From Pratylenchus scribneri (Eukaryota > Nematoda > Chromadorea > Rhabditida > Pratylenchidae): 64,000 bases of DNA. Where the stretch lies: contig JAQSEB010000021.1 of assembly GCA_030063045.1 (NCBI GenBank), forward strand, positions 1,860,001 to 1,924,000, written 5' to 3'. The notes below the pieces were generated by a model. The model saw only the letters and a list, made by a program, of their open reading frames with translations. It made no database searches and was not told the DNA's origin. A program made the translations under genes and the position numbers. Shown here in pieces: positions 37,082 to 50,024 of this stretch (its first letter is position 1; every line of letters begins with the position of its first letter).

Positions 37082-37984
37082 TTTATTTAAGTGGACTGTG
37101 GAGAGAAATAAATTATTCGAAAAATATCATACACAATGGTAGAAAAAATTAAAAATATAATATAAAAAGACTACTGATGAATGGACGACAATTGGGCAAC
37201 AGTCGAATTTAATTAATTGGTTAAAACTAACTGGGAAGATTAAAATTAATTTAATTAAGTATACAGAACTTTATGTTCAATTTTAATACAGATTTAATTA
37301 GTGCCCATTTGTCCGACATTCGGCTTAAATTGATTTTTTCCTTTGATGAAAATTTTTTTAAAATTTTTCTTCTATGCAAATTTAATTTCAGGAGCATTCA
37401 ATTACGTGGATGGGAAATTTTCGTATACTGAAAAGATATTTTTATTGATGATGATCCAAAGAATAACAAATGTATTTACTTCAATGAATTTTTTATTTCA
37501 AGCAAATAAATCTAGAATTAAAATCAAATATTTTGAAAATAATTGACTTTTTCATTAAAAATTTTAAACATTTTTTGAAATAAATAAAATTAATTTTTTC
37601 TATTCCCAAGTGCCAATTTCTGGTTCGCTGAATTGTGAACAAACTGGAAGATGTAAACATTGTTTTCCTGTCAAATGAAGCATAAACTTAAAATTGCACG
37701 CTATTTTTAATGCCAAATAAAGGAAGAAGTGGTCGCAGATGATTTTCTTTTGTATTTACTTCCCTTCTTTTTCTTTATGATAACAATCACGGCACTGTGA
37801 CAGTGACAGCTAATTACATTATTTTGTACGCCCAATCTCAACAAAATTTGGAGTACTACAAATCTAAAAAAAGCTTTATCTTGTTTCTAATTAGGTAGTG
37901 GATAATTTTTATAAGACCCACTCGCCCACCTCATTAAAATTAAAAGTCATTTTCTAGGGTAATTTTTGCTCCATTCTTTGAATT

Positions 37985-38240
37985 ATGTTGAATTTTAATT
38001 TCTAATAATTATATTATCCCAATTGATACAATTTAATTTTCATATTTTTTCCGCTTTGAATTAATTGAAATTCTAATAATTTTATTTTCCCATTCCAAAT
38101 GATAGAATTTTAATTGTAATTGTGGAATTCTAATAATAATTATATTATCCAAAAAGAATTATTTTTTATTTCCGCATTAAATTAAGCTAAATTCTAATTT
38201 CTAAAAATTATATTATCTCAATTGATACAATTTAATTGGA
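37985..38240. repeat. Imperfect AT-rich tandem repeat, about 3 units
   Basis: Units of roughly 80 bp share attctaataattatattatc and aattgataca(a)tttaatt, with clear copies near 38000 and 38205 and more diverged ones between. Confidence 0.55.
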
Positions 38241-38436
38241 GGTTTGGTCCCATACTTCTTGTGTGGCTATTACACTTAAATGTTATAATCAAATTTGATG
38301 AAATTGTAGAATGTGGGAAATTTAAGAATTCACATTTCAACATGTCTTAGAATATAATTCCATAATATATTAATAATTCAACTTTCGTTTTTCGCCACTT
38401 CACCTTTAACATTTTTATTAACATTATAAATAGAAC

Positions 38437-38815
38437 GGCCTAACTTTTCGCCGACCCAACTTGTACCAATTTATAATAGATCATCAAGGATTAAAACAAT
38501 TTTTATGATTTTTCTATCAAATTAAAGAGCAGGCTCTGGCTATCTAATGATAGCAATTTTATCTAAATTAATTCAAAATTGGCGGAGTTATGGCCAAAAA
38601 AAAACTAGTTAAATTTTCGATAATCCCTAGTAAAGCAATTTTAAATGGTTTTTTAAGCATAACTTCATCAATTTTAAACCAATTTAAATAAAATTAATAT
38701 CTTTTGATAGCCAAGAGTTTGATCTTTAATTTAATATCAAAATCATAGAAATGGGATTAATAATTGATGAGTTATTATAAATTGTGACAGTTGGCCAAGA
38801 CAAGTTGTGGCGTGC
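38437..38815. repeat. Foldback element, arms about 150 bp
   Basis: Sequence at about 38437-38603 is complementary, with scattered mismatches and small gaps, to about 38655-38815. Matching landmarks are aacttgt, atttataata, gatttt..atcaaattaaag, ctctggctatc and attggcggagttatg against their reverse complements. The loop is short (about 50 bp). No coding capacity. Confidence 0.65.
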
Positions 38816-39004
38816 CTATTTTAAACTTTTATTTTTCTAATTAAATATTATTTTAAGAATGATTATTCTCGGCTATTTTTTGGCTTTTACTATTTATGAA
38901 TTGAACTCATTCCCACTTTACATTCGAATTATTTAACAATAACATTTTAAATTATTAAATATTTTAAATTTTTCCTTTGTTAAAAAAATATTTTTAGACA
39001 AATT

Positions 39005-42000
39005 ATGTCAGGCTATATCGTCAATTTGGTTGAATTTTGCTTTGGTTTCATTTTTCATAGCCTCTCATTTGCTCGGCTTCTCTTAATTTTCCATCACAAA
39101 TTGAAGAATAGAAAAAAGATATCACACTTTATGATGGCATTATTGTTAAATTGGACATTGGTGTGCATTTTTATTCTTATCTATGAGGCCCATGGAATTG
39201 TTGTTTGGCGTCCATATGAAGGTAATTTTTATACTGAATATGTAGAATAAAATGAAACAAAATATTCTGTTCGAAAAAAAATCAAAAGTTTTCTCTTTCG
39301 ATATGAATTTGAGTTGGAAAGAATTTTGGCCAATTAATAAGCAATACAATTGGTTTATTTAAACATTGGACAAAAAACACAATGACATAATTAACATTTT
39401 TTAAAATTAATTTATATATATTTATAATATTTTCTGTTTATCGTTATTTTTTCAAGTTTAAGACTTTCTAGCCAACCGATTTTCGAGATCTTTTTTTTAA
39501 AAGACGCAAAATTCCATTGCGCATCTGAAATAAATCAGGCATCTCGAAACACCCAATCGGTTTCGAGATATAAGCCAAAAACCGGTTTAAAAAATTGAAC
39601 TTTTTTAGTTTGCCCAGGTAAAACTTTTTTCCTTTTGGTTTTTGGGTTTTGGACCCGGAGAAAGGGCACTCCGCAAGAGTGTCAGCTTTCGAATGATATA
39701 TGGTTTATGGGGTCTAAACTCAAAACCCTTGGCCCTACACGCTGCAGAAATTGGCCAACTCGGCACTTTTCCCTTTGTGGCCGAATGGTTAAGATGGAGG
39801 GAGTTAACAGAGGTCGCGGGTTCGAATCCCACCATGGGCAGATAATTTTTTTAGAGGTTTTCGATGATGGGGATCATGAATTTGAGGTTTATTTTGAAAA
39901 TTAAAATGGTTTAAATTTTTAAACCCGTTGTGCGCGAGTTGAATTTTGATTAGAAAAATGCGGAATGTATTCTAATATGGAATATAACCCTTCTAGAAAC
40001 CTTTTAAAGCGCGATAGCGCTTTCTTTCTACCGTCTCACATATTCCTTCCGTCATCCCCCTAAGAACCAGCGGGCTTGCCCCGCTGGTTCTTTATATTAC
40101 AAATTTTTAATGCTACGAAATATAGTCACTGAGGAAAGACTGGCCAGTAGGGAAATTAGTTTTCTCAGGAAATTAGTTTTCTCAATATTCCGAAATGGTC
40201 TTTATCATTATTTCATAATGAGTTTTATATTCTTATGTTTCTTTGGAAATTAATTTGGCCACTTAAATTTTCTTTGGTATTTTCATGGAACCGAATTTTG
40301 AACAGGTATTTTGCATGATGGTCAATGGCTCTATATAATGGGCCTTCCCTGCCATTTGTTCTTGGCCATGATTCCAGTCTCCATTTTCTTTCTCACATTG
40401 GATCGAATTTTTATTTTTTATTTTGGCGCTCATTATAGCGATCGGGCCAAAAAGGCTACAATTTATGCATATTTTGCAACTCTATTCGTTTGTATTATCG
40501 TTTGTATGTTTGGCTTCATTTCTGCATTGCCAATAGCGAAAGAAACCGGTAAATAATGAATTTATAAGAAAAAGAATGTTTTATAAAAAAAAGTCTATTA
40601 TCTCAATTATAAAAAGCCATTAAAAATAGATAATTTTATAATGTAGGTGATAATTTTTTTGATAAAATTTCATATAGATATAAAATCCCTAAATGTTTTT
40701 TTAAAATTTAAATTTGACCATAAATAGGAATAATAGGTGCATTTTAAATCCAAATTATTAGGACAAATCTAATCTGTTCCTTATATGATCTGTGGAATAC
40801 AATTATAATTAATTATCTTTAAATTCATTAACTATTTTTGTCGTGAAGAAATAGGCAATTAACTATAAAAAAAATTATTAAGTCGATATTGTTGAAATTA
40901 AGAAAGCGCCCAGCATAATTTGAATTCAATGCGTACTTAAATTTAAAAATATAATGAAAAATTTATTTTTTTATGACGACAAATAATTTTCCGCATAATG
41001 TTTTTTTTTAAAAAGATTGCGAATTCTTTGGATGTATTATTGGTGACCGTAAACAAATTTATTTAGCCTGGCGTGCTTTCTGCTCAATTTTTAACTTTAT
41101 AAGCGGTATGGTATTCTTTATGCTTCTATACAAATCAGCGAAACAGCAAAAAGCTTTTATGATATCCGGTAAAAATATTATTATTTAAATTTATTTTTTT
41201 TTAATATTTTCAGCTAACAATCAAATATCACCGAATCAGCGGAAGGCAAGTGAAAATTTTTGCTATTTTTCAATGAATATTCAAATGATTTCATTCATTA
41301 AAGACCTTTTCAAAAATAAATTTTATTTAATAGCTTTCACTTTCAAAAAATTTATATAATTTAATAAAAATTGAATAGACAAGTATGTTTTTAATTGGTT
41401 AAGCATTAGGTTATCTTCATCGAAATTGGAAGTATTTGTTATTTCATAGTCCAGTAAAAATTTGTAAGTTATCTTCAATTTAATGTTTGCGGTAATTTCT
41501 GGATATACCCACTTAAATTTACTACTTTTAAAAAATTGTTATGTAAACAACTTTTTACATATAAGCAGCCTTTTAATTTAACAAATAATCACGCATTTCA
41601 TTTGAATATAAATACATGTTTTCAAAGAAAATATATGAAAAATGGTTATTTTATGCAAAAAGACGAATTAAAGAATTTTTATACAAATTTTTTTAGAATA
41701 ATAATATGGCAATGCTGGCAATTGCAAGCGAGTTGATCCTCTCCTTCCTACCCCATTTTGGGCCCTATATATGGGAAAAGGTCAGTATTGCTATTTTCAA
41801 TTCCCTGAAATATTTCTTTTCAAGATTTATGGTGCTGGAACCACCAAAGTGTTAGGCCCGATCTCAGTGGCTATGAGTTCGATTGATGTCCTCATTTTTG
41901 TATCCGTTTATTCCAATGTGCTCAAATCGCAAAAAGAAAATTCATCTCTAATTATTGAGATAAAAAGAAAAGAAGTTACGAAATCTCTAGCTAACAGAAT

Positions 42001-42019
42001 ACAACAAAATAAATTCTAA
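39005..42019 (+). CDS. Seven-transmembrane chemoreceptor-like GPCR (nematode Sr-type)
   Basis: Exons 39005-39221, 40306-40548, 41016-41168, 41214-41249, 41697-41780 and 41825-42019. Hydrophobic segments appear in order: FCFGFIFHSLSFARLLLIF, LLLNWTLVCIFILIY, LFLAMIPVSIFFLTL followed by LDRIFIF (a DRY-like position), YFATLFVCIIVCMFGFI, FNFISGMVFFMLLY, AIASELILSFLPHFG and ISVAMSSIDVLIFVSVY. The tail is short, polar and Lys-rich. The pattern fits nematode serpentine receptors (Sra/Srbc-type plan), plasma-membrane sensors. The join 41249 to 41697 does not keep phase (phase 1 into phase 0), so a micro-exon is missing from my model or the gene is damaged there. The 1.1-kb first intron holds a tRNA-like sequence and two hairpins. 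Confidence 0.7.
39771..39841 (+). other. tRNA-like sequence (SINE head or tRNA pseudogene)
   Basis: It contains good RNA polymerase III boxes: A box tggccgaatgg (39778-39788) and B box ggttcgaatcc (39819-39829), with 30 bp between. The T-arm is nearly complete, but the acceptor stem (…ccctttg against catgggc) does not pair well and the anticodon arm is irregular. I therefore call it tRNA-derived rather than a working tRNA. It sits in a GC-richer insertion inside the receptor's first intron. Confidence 0.65.
40006..40023. other. Perfect 7-bp hairpin
   Basis: aaagcgc-gata-gcgcttt forms a 7-bp stem with a 4-nt loop, 40 bp before the longer hairpin at 40063. Confidence 0.7.
40063..40091. other. 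Strong GC-rich hairpin
   Basis: A 12-bp perfect stem (agaaccagcggg / cccgctggttct) with a 5-nt loop, followed by tttat. It looks like a rho-independent terminator, but here it lies in a nematode intron downstream of the tRNA-like unit. It may be the 3' part of the same inserted element. Confidence 0.75.
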
Positions 42020-43107
42020 TTTGAATGAATTTCATTTTCTTACGATAAAATGAGAAGGAAAATTTTAATATTAAAATTGATGATATCAATTTAAGAAAAG
42101 CACTTATCTAAATTTTAAGGTAAATTAAGGAGCACTTTGTCTAAATTATGTCAATTTTGGTAGACTTAATGCCAACATTTACCATGGATTTTGTCATATT
42201 TTTAAATTTTGACGCTTGCTTATCAGTTATCTAGAAGGAAAAATTTGCATAATCAGTATCTATAATTGTCCCAAGAATATATTTAGCAAAAATTTTATGG
42301 CTACTGATAAATTGATCAATTATAAAATAAAAATACTCGATTATATAAATTAGAAGGTAAGTTTGGTATACCATAAAAAAATTTAATAAAAGAAAAATTC
42401 GTTCAAAATATCGATTAATCATCCATTCAATCAAAAAAAAAAAAATAGAATCCATCAAAATCCATTTAATTCCCAACCAGGGCTGGAACCAGAATTCCGA
42501 TTCCGAAAGCCGGAATTACGCTGTTTGTTCTCAAACTATTTGCTTATTTTTATGCTACTACCAATGTTGGTATCGCAGCTTCTTATCATTATACTAAATT
42601 CACGATTTGTATTCAAAGCAAAATGATTTGTAAAATTTTAATATATTTATTACGAAAATATTATCAGCAAATAACAAATGGCAAATTCTTAATTAAAGTT
42701 TATTATAAAAAAAAACTAAACTTCTGTATGTTTTTCATTTACCCTTTAATAATGGTGCAAATTCTTTCGAAAATGACATGCAAAAATTTTACTTAAATCA
42801 TTTTTCCAACCTTTTCAAAATGACATAATTTAAGCAATATAAGCCAACATTTTAAATTTGCACGTACTTTATTCGTTGAAATATTATATTGAGAGAAATC
42901 AATTTTTTATTTTAATTTATTAAGTAAAACACGTGTGAATAATCATTTACCAATGAATGACTAGTAGCTTTTTTTTTCTTTCCTCGTTAAAAATGAATTA
43001 ATCATTCAAACAGTAAATTTCACTAAATTTTATTAATTCATTTTAATCAAAAGTAAAATTCAATAAATTTTGCTCAATTTTTAATTTCATTTCGTTCACA
43101 ATTGAAA
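42020..43107. other. Intergenic, no gene seen
   Basis: AT-rich. A short GC-richer patch at about 42478-42530 (cagggctggaaccagaattccgat) holds no exon I can support. Confidence 0.5.
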
Positions 43108-45913
43108 ATGTGCCGTTTTGCATTTATCCAACAAATTTTGTTAATTTTCTTTGTTTCTTTATTCCATCAATTAAATTCACCATTCTGTGTGCATTGTTCA
43201 TCAGCATTCTTATCGCCATCTCCAGATTGGTAATCATGATAAATTTTTTAGAAAAACAAAAAATTTTATATCAAAATTCTTTAAAATTTTTAATTCTATG
43301 AAAAATATCCTTCTATCCTTTTAAAATATTAAAAATTTTAGAATTTATATCTCAAATATTTTACAGGTTTAATCATATGAAAATGTCGGACTCTGAATTA
43401 AATGGTGACACAATTGTTGAGCTAGTCAGTAGCGAGGCCGACCAAGATAGCGCAGATTTTGCTTCAATTTTCGCAGGTTATAAAGTAGTTTTGACATTCA
43501 AAAGACCGATAATTTTAATGAATAAACCCCATTGCATAGATTGGAAAATCCATACTTAGATTTTATCAATGTGAAATTTTTCCACTCCCAAAATCACTAT
43601 GCTATCGCTAAAATTTTCCATAAGGTTCTGACCCTAAAACCATATTTTTTCATCATTTTACAATCAAATATGAAAGATAAGGATCTCAAAAAAAATTTAA
43701 AATCTGTAGAGATTAAGTAGTGGAAAATCTAATAGGATGTTCTTTAACTGATTTTGAGTATTCTATATATAAAATTAATAATGCATAAATTCCTCAATTT
43801 TTTGTAGCAATATCCTCGCTTGGAAAAAATACAACAAATCATTCTCGGCCATTGTTTCTTTTCGATTTTGGTTCAATAGAGGCCGACAAAATTGCCTACA
43901 ATTCGACCCTGTTTAAATTGCTAGAGAATGAATGCAAAAAAGAACAATGTGATACAGAAGGCCGGCATAAAAAATACGAGGAAGCTTGGAAAGCTAGCAC
44001 AGAACCAGATGAATGGAAGGGCCCTGAAAATGTGTGCACAAGGTTGTTTTAAAAATATCCGTTAAGAAATGCTTAAAGTGTCAAATATATAAAATTGATA
44101 TTATTAGGGTACTAGTAATTCTGAGCCAAATTAGGTGGATGGCTTATTAAAGATTATGGGGTTAAATCTTAAAGCCCTTAACAGAAAGATGGATTAGCGC
44201 GATGTCACTTTGCAAAAGAAAATAGTTTAAAAGAGATCCCTTTCCCTCGTTTCAATAAATTCACCTAGAAGCGGAAATGGCAATGGGGACTGAGGATCTT
44301 GAAATAAATATTATTTTCTTAATTTCTACCTTTTTTCTAGTGACAATACTGTAATGTTATTTGTATGTTGGGAGAGTCGTTTCCAAACAGGAGGAGTGGT
44401 GAAGCCACAATTTTATGTGCGTATTTTGATTTAAATTTTTAATAATTTCTTAACCGAATTAAACATGTTACATTTACAACAAATTTTACCAAAAATTGTT
44501 GTTAATTTTCATCGCAACAAATTTAGAAATTTTAATTTAGTTTTAAAAAATTTTTTCCTTAAAAGATAAACAATTTAATTTTGATTTATTCAATTATATA
44601 CATTATTTTGATTTAAAAAATTTCTACTAGAAAATTTTATTTTATAAAGCAACCAATACTGAAGAAATAACAAAAATAATTTGTGGAGTTATAATATGTC
44701 GATTTCATACCAATTTTATACATCATTTATAATCCAATATATTTTATATATTTAGATTAATAATAAGCCAAACGATCAAAATGTCGTTTCTCGTACTTGT
44801 GGGAAATTGAGTCCTAAAATGCATGGAATTGGTCTCGGAATTTGTGTCCAAAAATTGAATGGCATTTATTCAGTACATACAACAATGAAAACTTCATATT
44901 CAGACAAAAGGTATTTTTTTAAATTAAAATTAAAATAAATCTTTTTCATTTCACTTTTTGAAATTAAATTTTCTACAATTTTTTAGCTATTCCCTTTCAA
45001 CAATAAATCTTTCAATGCTCGCTAAAAACTTTGCTCCATTGAATCCATTATTGTTGTTGAATAAACCACCTGCCCTCACACAATTCATAAACCGAAATGG
45101 CAATCAACGTGAAATTGTGAATAATGACGAATCATCGATTTCATTCAATATTCTTCCAATGCAGCCTTCGGCTTTTGGACATCTCATAGAAAATGTTTGT
45201 GAGCTTGGATTATTATTATTATCATTCATTACTTGATTTCATTAATAAACAGAAATTATAAAAATTTAAAAAAGTTATAATATTGTAAAAAAAGAATAAC
45301 TCAAATTTTATTATTACAATTACAAAGGATGCCCTTGGTTTTGCATTGATGGATATGCGAGTGGAAAAAATATTTGACGTAAATGGCAAAACATTGTTAA
45401 ATAAACGGAAATTGCATTTGCTCTATCCTTTAAATGAAGAAAATGGAAAGAAAAGTTGCCAAATTTTTTCGAATATGAAATTACATGATAAATGGAAAAA
45501 CAAGGATATCGAATTAAAAGGCTGCCAGGTCGAGGTATGTATGGTGAATTTATTGTTGTTATCGGTTTCCCGATCCTGCATTCTATAAAAAATAATCCGT
45601 ATAGGCTGCGTGCATTTTAATTTTAATTCAATTAAATCATAGAATTGAAAATTAATTTTATAAAATTTCAATTTTGTAAATATTAAAATTATAGAAAAAA
45701 TCAAAAGTTGAGCAATGTCAAAATGATATAATTTGCAACCGAATGCTTATTTTACGTCAATGCATTTGTGAATCAATGTGGTTATGTGAAAAGGAAAATT
45801 ATCAGGAAGAGGACTCAAAATCAAAACCGCCACCTCCCGATTATTTGGTCAATTTAAATCTTAAAATATTTATTTTATTATATTCAATGATAAAAATTAA
45901 AATTTTGATATAA
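43108..45913 (+). CDS. Secreted cysteine-containing protein of unknown family, possible GPI tail
   Basis: Eight exons join in phase: 43108-43229, 43367-43476, 43808-44042, 44341-44416, 44756-44910, 44987-45194, 45328-45534 and 45695-45913, giving 376 residues. A signal peptide (ILLIFFVSLFHQL) leads into an acidic region, then a region with scattered Cys (ENECKKEQC, CWESRF, RTCGKLS, GICVQKL). The C-terminal exon has six Cys (EQCQNDIIC..RQCICESMWLC), a proline run (KPPPPDY) and a hydrophobic end (LKIFILLYSM) that could be a GPI-anchor signal or a membrane segment. Likely extracellular or surface protein. No family recognised. It lies just upstream of, and in the same direction as, the astacin gene. 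Confidence 0.65.
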
Positions 45914-45945
45914 TATGAATTTATTCTTTTTCCCACAAATTTCAT

Positions 45946-48608
45946 GTGCCCGAATATATTCAAATATTTGATGATGATGATGATGGCGACTTGGAGCCAG
46001 GAAATTCCGAAGATAAATTACGAAAAGAATTTTATGCATTGAATAATTGTGATAATGAAGAGAGTTTATTGTTCCCAGGCATTCATAATGACTTTGATAA
46101 GATGACGCCTAAACGTGCAAACGAAGAATGGAAAAAATGGGAGCAAAGTAAATGCGCTAATGAATTCATTCAGAAATACATATATTTTTACAAATTTACA
46201 GAATGTGGAAGAGGAGAACGATGTGCACAAATGTTGAAAATTAACAATATGAATGGAAAGCGTATTAAACGCAGTAAAGAAAGAATACCGGAATTAGTAA
46301 AGTATCTTGAAGAGAGATCACCTAATTGGGAATGGCGATGGAAAAATTTAATTGTATACAAATTTTCTCCAGAAGTTGATGGTATAATTATAAATATTAA
46401 AGCATTTTAGTAAAATTATTTATTTTCGAAATTGCCCTAAATTTACCTGGTAATGATAGAAACTTTGGGTTTCAGTCCTACATTGCCATTGATAGGTGCT
46501 TTCGGTTCATCATAGTGAATTAATTTTTAAGATTAAGGGTTAAGGCAAATATGATGTCAAAGTCGATTTCATTTTAAGCAAATTAGTTACACATTCAATT
46601 GAAATTTCATTAAAAATAAAATGACTAATGAATTGCCTAGATGCTTGATAATTTACAAAACCTATTAAATTTTGAATACATAATATATCGTAGAAAAAAT
46701 TTTTCAAAATTACATTTGCAGGTAAATTAAAAAGTATTATTTTGGCTGCTCTACTTAATATCGAGTTTGTTTTTACATATTTCTGTAAAATTTTTAATTT
46801 AAATAAACAATTTTTTTCAATAATATTAAAAATAAAAAGCATTATATCATTAAATTTATGCATTCAAAACTATTTATTATTCATTTTCATTATTAAAAGA
46901 AAGCAGACTTGCATTCGATTTGGCTTTAATGATTCAGTGGATTCTACATCTGACCATTTATATTTTATTCCAAATGCTCGGTGCCGAAGTGTAGGAGGTA
47001 TAGGAAGAGGTGGCGAAAGGCATGAAATTTATATAAAAACAAATAAGGTATCAATTTAACTATATTTTAAATATATATAAAAATGAAAAAATGTATGACA
47101 AGTTTGGAGACGTAGTGCATGAGATTGGACATGCTTTGGGATTATTGCATGAAATGTCACGAATAGATGTCGATCAATACATTTATATGGTCAGTATAAA
47201 AGGAATATTAATTTTATATTTTTAATTCATTTTAAATATTATTTTATTTTTAAAACAGTATGAAGGTTATTACAAAACACCAATATATGTGATTGAAGAA
47301 TATCGTATTCCAGAAGCTGCATTGAATAGCTTTGGATTACCCTATGATTATGGTTCGGTCATGCATTATCAGTCCATGTGGATTCGAGATAGAAGCGGGT
47401 TATTTCAATTATTTCAAGGGAAAAATATACATAATATTTTTAATTTATCCCATCAGTAAAAAAGTCTATGAATATATTCCCTATTTGCGAGCTTATCAGC
47501 ATTCAATCGGGAATGATGCTAACAATGGATTATCATATAGGGATGCAAAGTTGCTCAATCAATTTTATTGCAACGATGCAAAAATAAATTGTTTGTTTTT
47601 AATTTTTCTTTACAAATGTAATTTTAAAATATTATAATTATAATGAGTATTAATTTTTTTAAAAACATATCTATAATAATAGAAAATATAAAAAATGAAT
47701 GAATATTTTCAATTTTTATTTATTTAAATGGTTTTAGTTCCCTGTGAAAAACATCATAAAATTCAATGTAAAAATGATGGCTACCAGGATCCATTAGACT
47801 GTTCAAAATGCCGTTGTCCAAATAGTTTTGCCGGAAAATATTGTGATGATATTGCTAAAAATGGTCTTAACAGTCAAATTAAATCAAAGTTATTCTATAA
47901 TAATTCAGATGCAAATAAATGTAAAGGTAAACTAAATGGAAATACAATAAAAGAACAATTGATTAATCCTCTGATGAGTATGATAACAAAATTTGAGGGA
48001 AGCATAATTGGCAATGGACATTGTTATTGGATTATAGAGGTGGATATTATAAATATTCTCATACGTGAAATTTTTAAATGCTACTCTATTTTAGCCATTC
48101 AATAAAGAAGGTAACCCTGTTGAAATCAAAGGGATTGCCATCAAAACGTATAGCAGTACCAAATGTGCCAGTACTTTGAATGAAGAAAATTGCGGTACCG
48201 ACAAATGGATTTATCCTTGCCCTGATTATTTGCGCATTCAATTTCAGCTATCGAAGATGGATTCAGGCAAATTCTTTTTCATAATATGTCTTTCTCAGTC
48301 AGAATTCGACATTTTAATTAAATCCTAGGTGCTCGAGTTTGTTGTCAACAGCAACTCCCATTGGTGATTACGGATGAGCGGGGAAAGGAAAATGGGACAG
48401 AAATTGGCGAAGTTTTATTGGATTTGCATGTTACCGATGGTGGACTCAATTCACGAATTGACTTTGAAATTGAAATTTCAACAGGTTAAACAAAATAAAT
48501 TAGAATATTAATAGGAAAAAGTATTGCTTATTGATAGTATTACAAAAATATATCAAAATATTAACTCTGTTTACATTATTTATACTATTAGAAGCCCCGG
48601 GCTTATAA
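45946..48608 (+). CDS. Astacin-family (M12A) zinc metalloprotease with EGF and CUB-like regions
   Basis: Exons: about 45946-46381 (5' end unresolved), 46722-46764, 46900-47047, 47103-47189, 47259-47398, 47457-47590, 47738-48039, 48095-48266, 48329-48484 and a short last exon 48592-48608. The first exon is a pro-region with Asp run DDDDDGD and a basic RIKRSKER before the catalytic domain. Catalytic landmarks are NIEKQTCIRF, the zinc site HEIGHALGLLHE, and the Met-turn YGSVMHY. Then come an EGF-like Cys cluster (CEKHHKIQCKNDG..CSKCRC) and a CUB-like region with GARVCC, typical of nematode astacins. It is expected to be secreted and to cut matrix or cuticle proteins. Odd points: no start Met or signal peptide is visible, and the intron 48267-48328 is GC-AG. 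Confidence 0.85.
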
Positions 48609-48827
48609 ATTTCAGAGAGCCTCTAGGGGGAGGGGGCTTCAAATAGAATAAATACGGTATTGTAAATTTAATTAAAAATTCGTCACAAAAATTTCTAAAA
48701 TTTGAATGGATGGGCCAAATTTTTTGTAGTCCAATTTACATCATTTTTATATTATATAAATTTTTATTTTTTCCCAAATTAAATTATAATAAAAATAGAA
48801 ATCCAATTTTAAAATATTATATTTATA

Positions 48828-49704
48828 ATGTATTTATATTTAAACCTTCTCAAAACAAATTCTTCTTGTGATTGCTCTGATCCTATGAAACTTTGGAAAA
48901 GTGAACGCCAACCAGATGTGAAAGCTAGCTCGGTTAACAATAACAATAATCACGATGAATGTATTCAAAATGTGGATTTTTACTGTAAACTTCCCGACCA
49001 CCCTGACCCGAATATTGAAACTCACTTTTTGGTGGTTTCAATGCATTTTTTAAATTTAATTTTAATAATTTTTAAGTTTAATTCACTTGAAATGAACAAT
49101 ACCGCCAGAATCGTAGATCGAATAATTATAGGTATGGAAAATATTTATTTATGATCTAATATAGTCCAATATGGAAGATTTTGATAAAGTTTCACAAACT
49201 TTGCAAAACTAGAGCAGAGGCTTTTTTGAGTGGAAAATTTTAATAAAGTTGCGAAATTGTCACATCACTAAAAAAATTTTTGAAATTACACTTTTAAAAA
49301 GACATTTGAAATCTTCATTAAAATGAAAATTCAATCCTGCCTAATTCCGACCCAATTAAGTTCATTAATAATTACTCCATATTCGATTCGTTCGAATCAA
49401 TCAATAATAAAAACATAGCAAAAAAAAACTAATAAATTTATTATAGTGAATGATAAAGGCGAAAAAATAAAAGAAATACTTTTGGGTGCAGTGCTGATGA
49501 TCACACTTAATTGTCTGGTATAAGTTTTTTATAAAAATATTATTTTTAAATATATTTAAAAAAAAAAAGGATGGAATTAACGGTCATGATGCACCATTTT
49601 GGGCTCTTCGTTTGAATGGAACTAATGGAGAGAAAATGCCACCAATTCGAGTTGATGAAGTGTTCTGCTACAATCAAACTATTCGTCGAGGGAATTGGAA
49701 ATAA
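48828..49704 (+). CDS. Unknown four-exon protein
   Basis: Exons 48828-49031, 49077-49131, 49447-49517 and 49570-49704 join in phase and give 154 residues. The first exon has CDCSDPMKLW and a poly-Asn/His tract; later exons include a hydrophobic LLGAVLMITLNCL and a C-terminal block GHDAPFWALRLNG..VDEVFCYNQT. No signal peptide is visible from the ATG at 48828, so a first exon may be missing; the gene could even be extra 3' exons of the astacin. No family recognised. Confidence 0.5.
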
Positions 49705-50024
49705 ATTTGAATGAATATTTATTTTATTTATTTTTGTAAGATTTCTTATATCCTAACAAATTTTCAATTATTTCTATGAGAGGCACAAAGTTTAAAATAT
49801 GTAAAAAAATGAAAATTTGTTTTTCGCGACTAAATGTGTTTAATTAATGAACTAAAGCAAGAAAATTTATAAAATAAAGCAAATAAACAAATAGCGATGC
49901 AATATTTTTAAGTGTGTGCTCCAGTTTTTAAATTGAATCTAATTTTCAATTATTGTAGTAAAACTATATTCTTTATTTCTTCCTCATCAAATGTCATAAT
50001 AAAGTATATAGGAATAAACCATTC
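49705..50024. other. Short convergent spacer
   Basis: AT-rich 3' flank between convergent genes. Nothing further seen. Confidence 0.5.

Larger units (their letters stand above)
37082..39004. other. Intergenic with exon-like fragments and repeats
   Basis: Fragments with protein-like frames occur at about 37098-37140, 37173-37250 (EWTTIGQQSNLINW) and 37393-37546 (YTEKIFLLMMIQRITN), but their phases do not connect to gene B or to each other. They may be remains of another gene. Imperfect AT repeats (37985-38240) and a foldback element (38437-38815) follow. Confidence 0.4.

Noticed and set aside
39642..39904. Overlapping plus- and minus-strand frames with a VAEWLRW..GSNP block
   Set aside because: They are translations of the tRNA-like sequence and its flanks.
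40063..40091. Bacterial rho-independent terminator
   Set aside because: The setting is a nematode intron; the hairpin more likely belongs to a repeat element.
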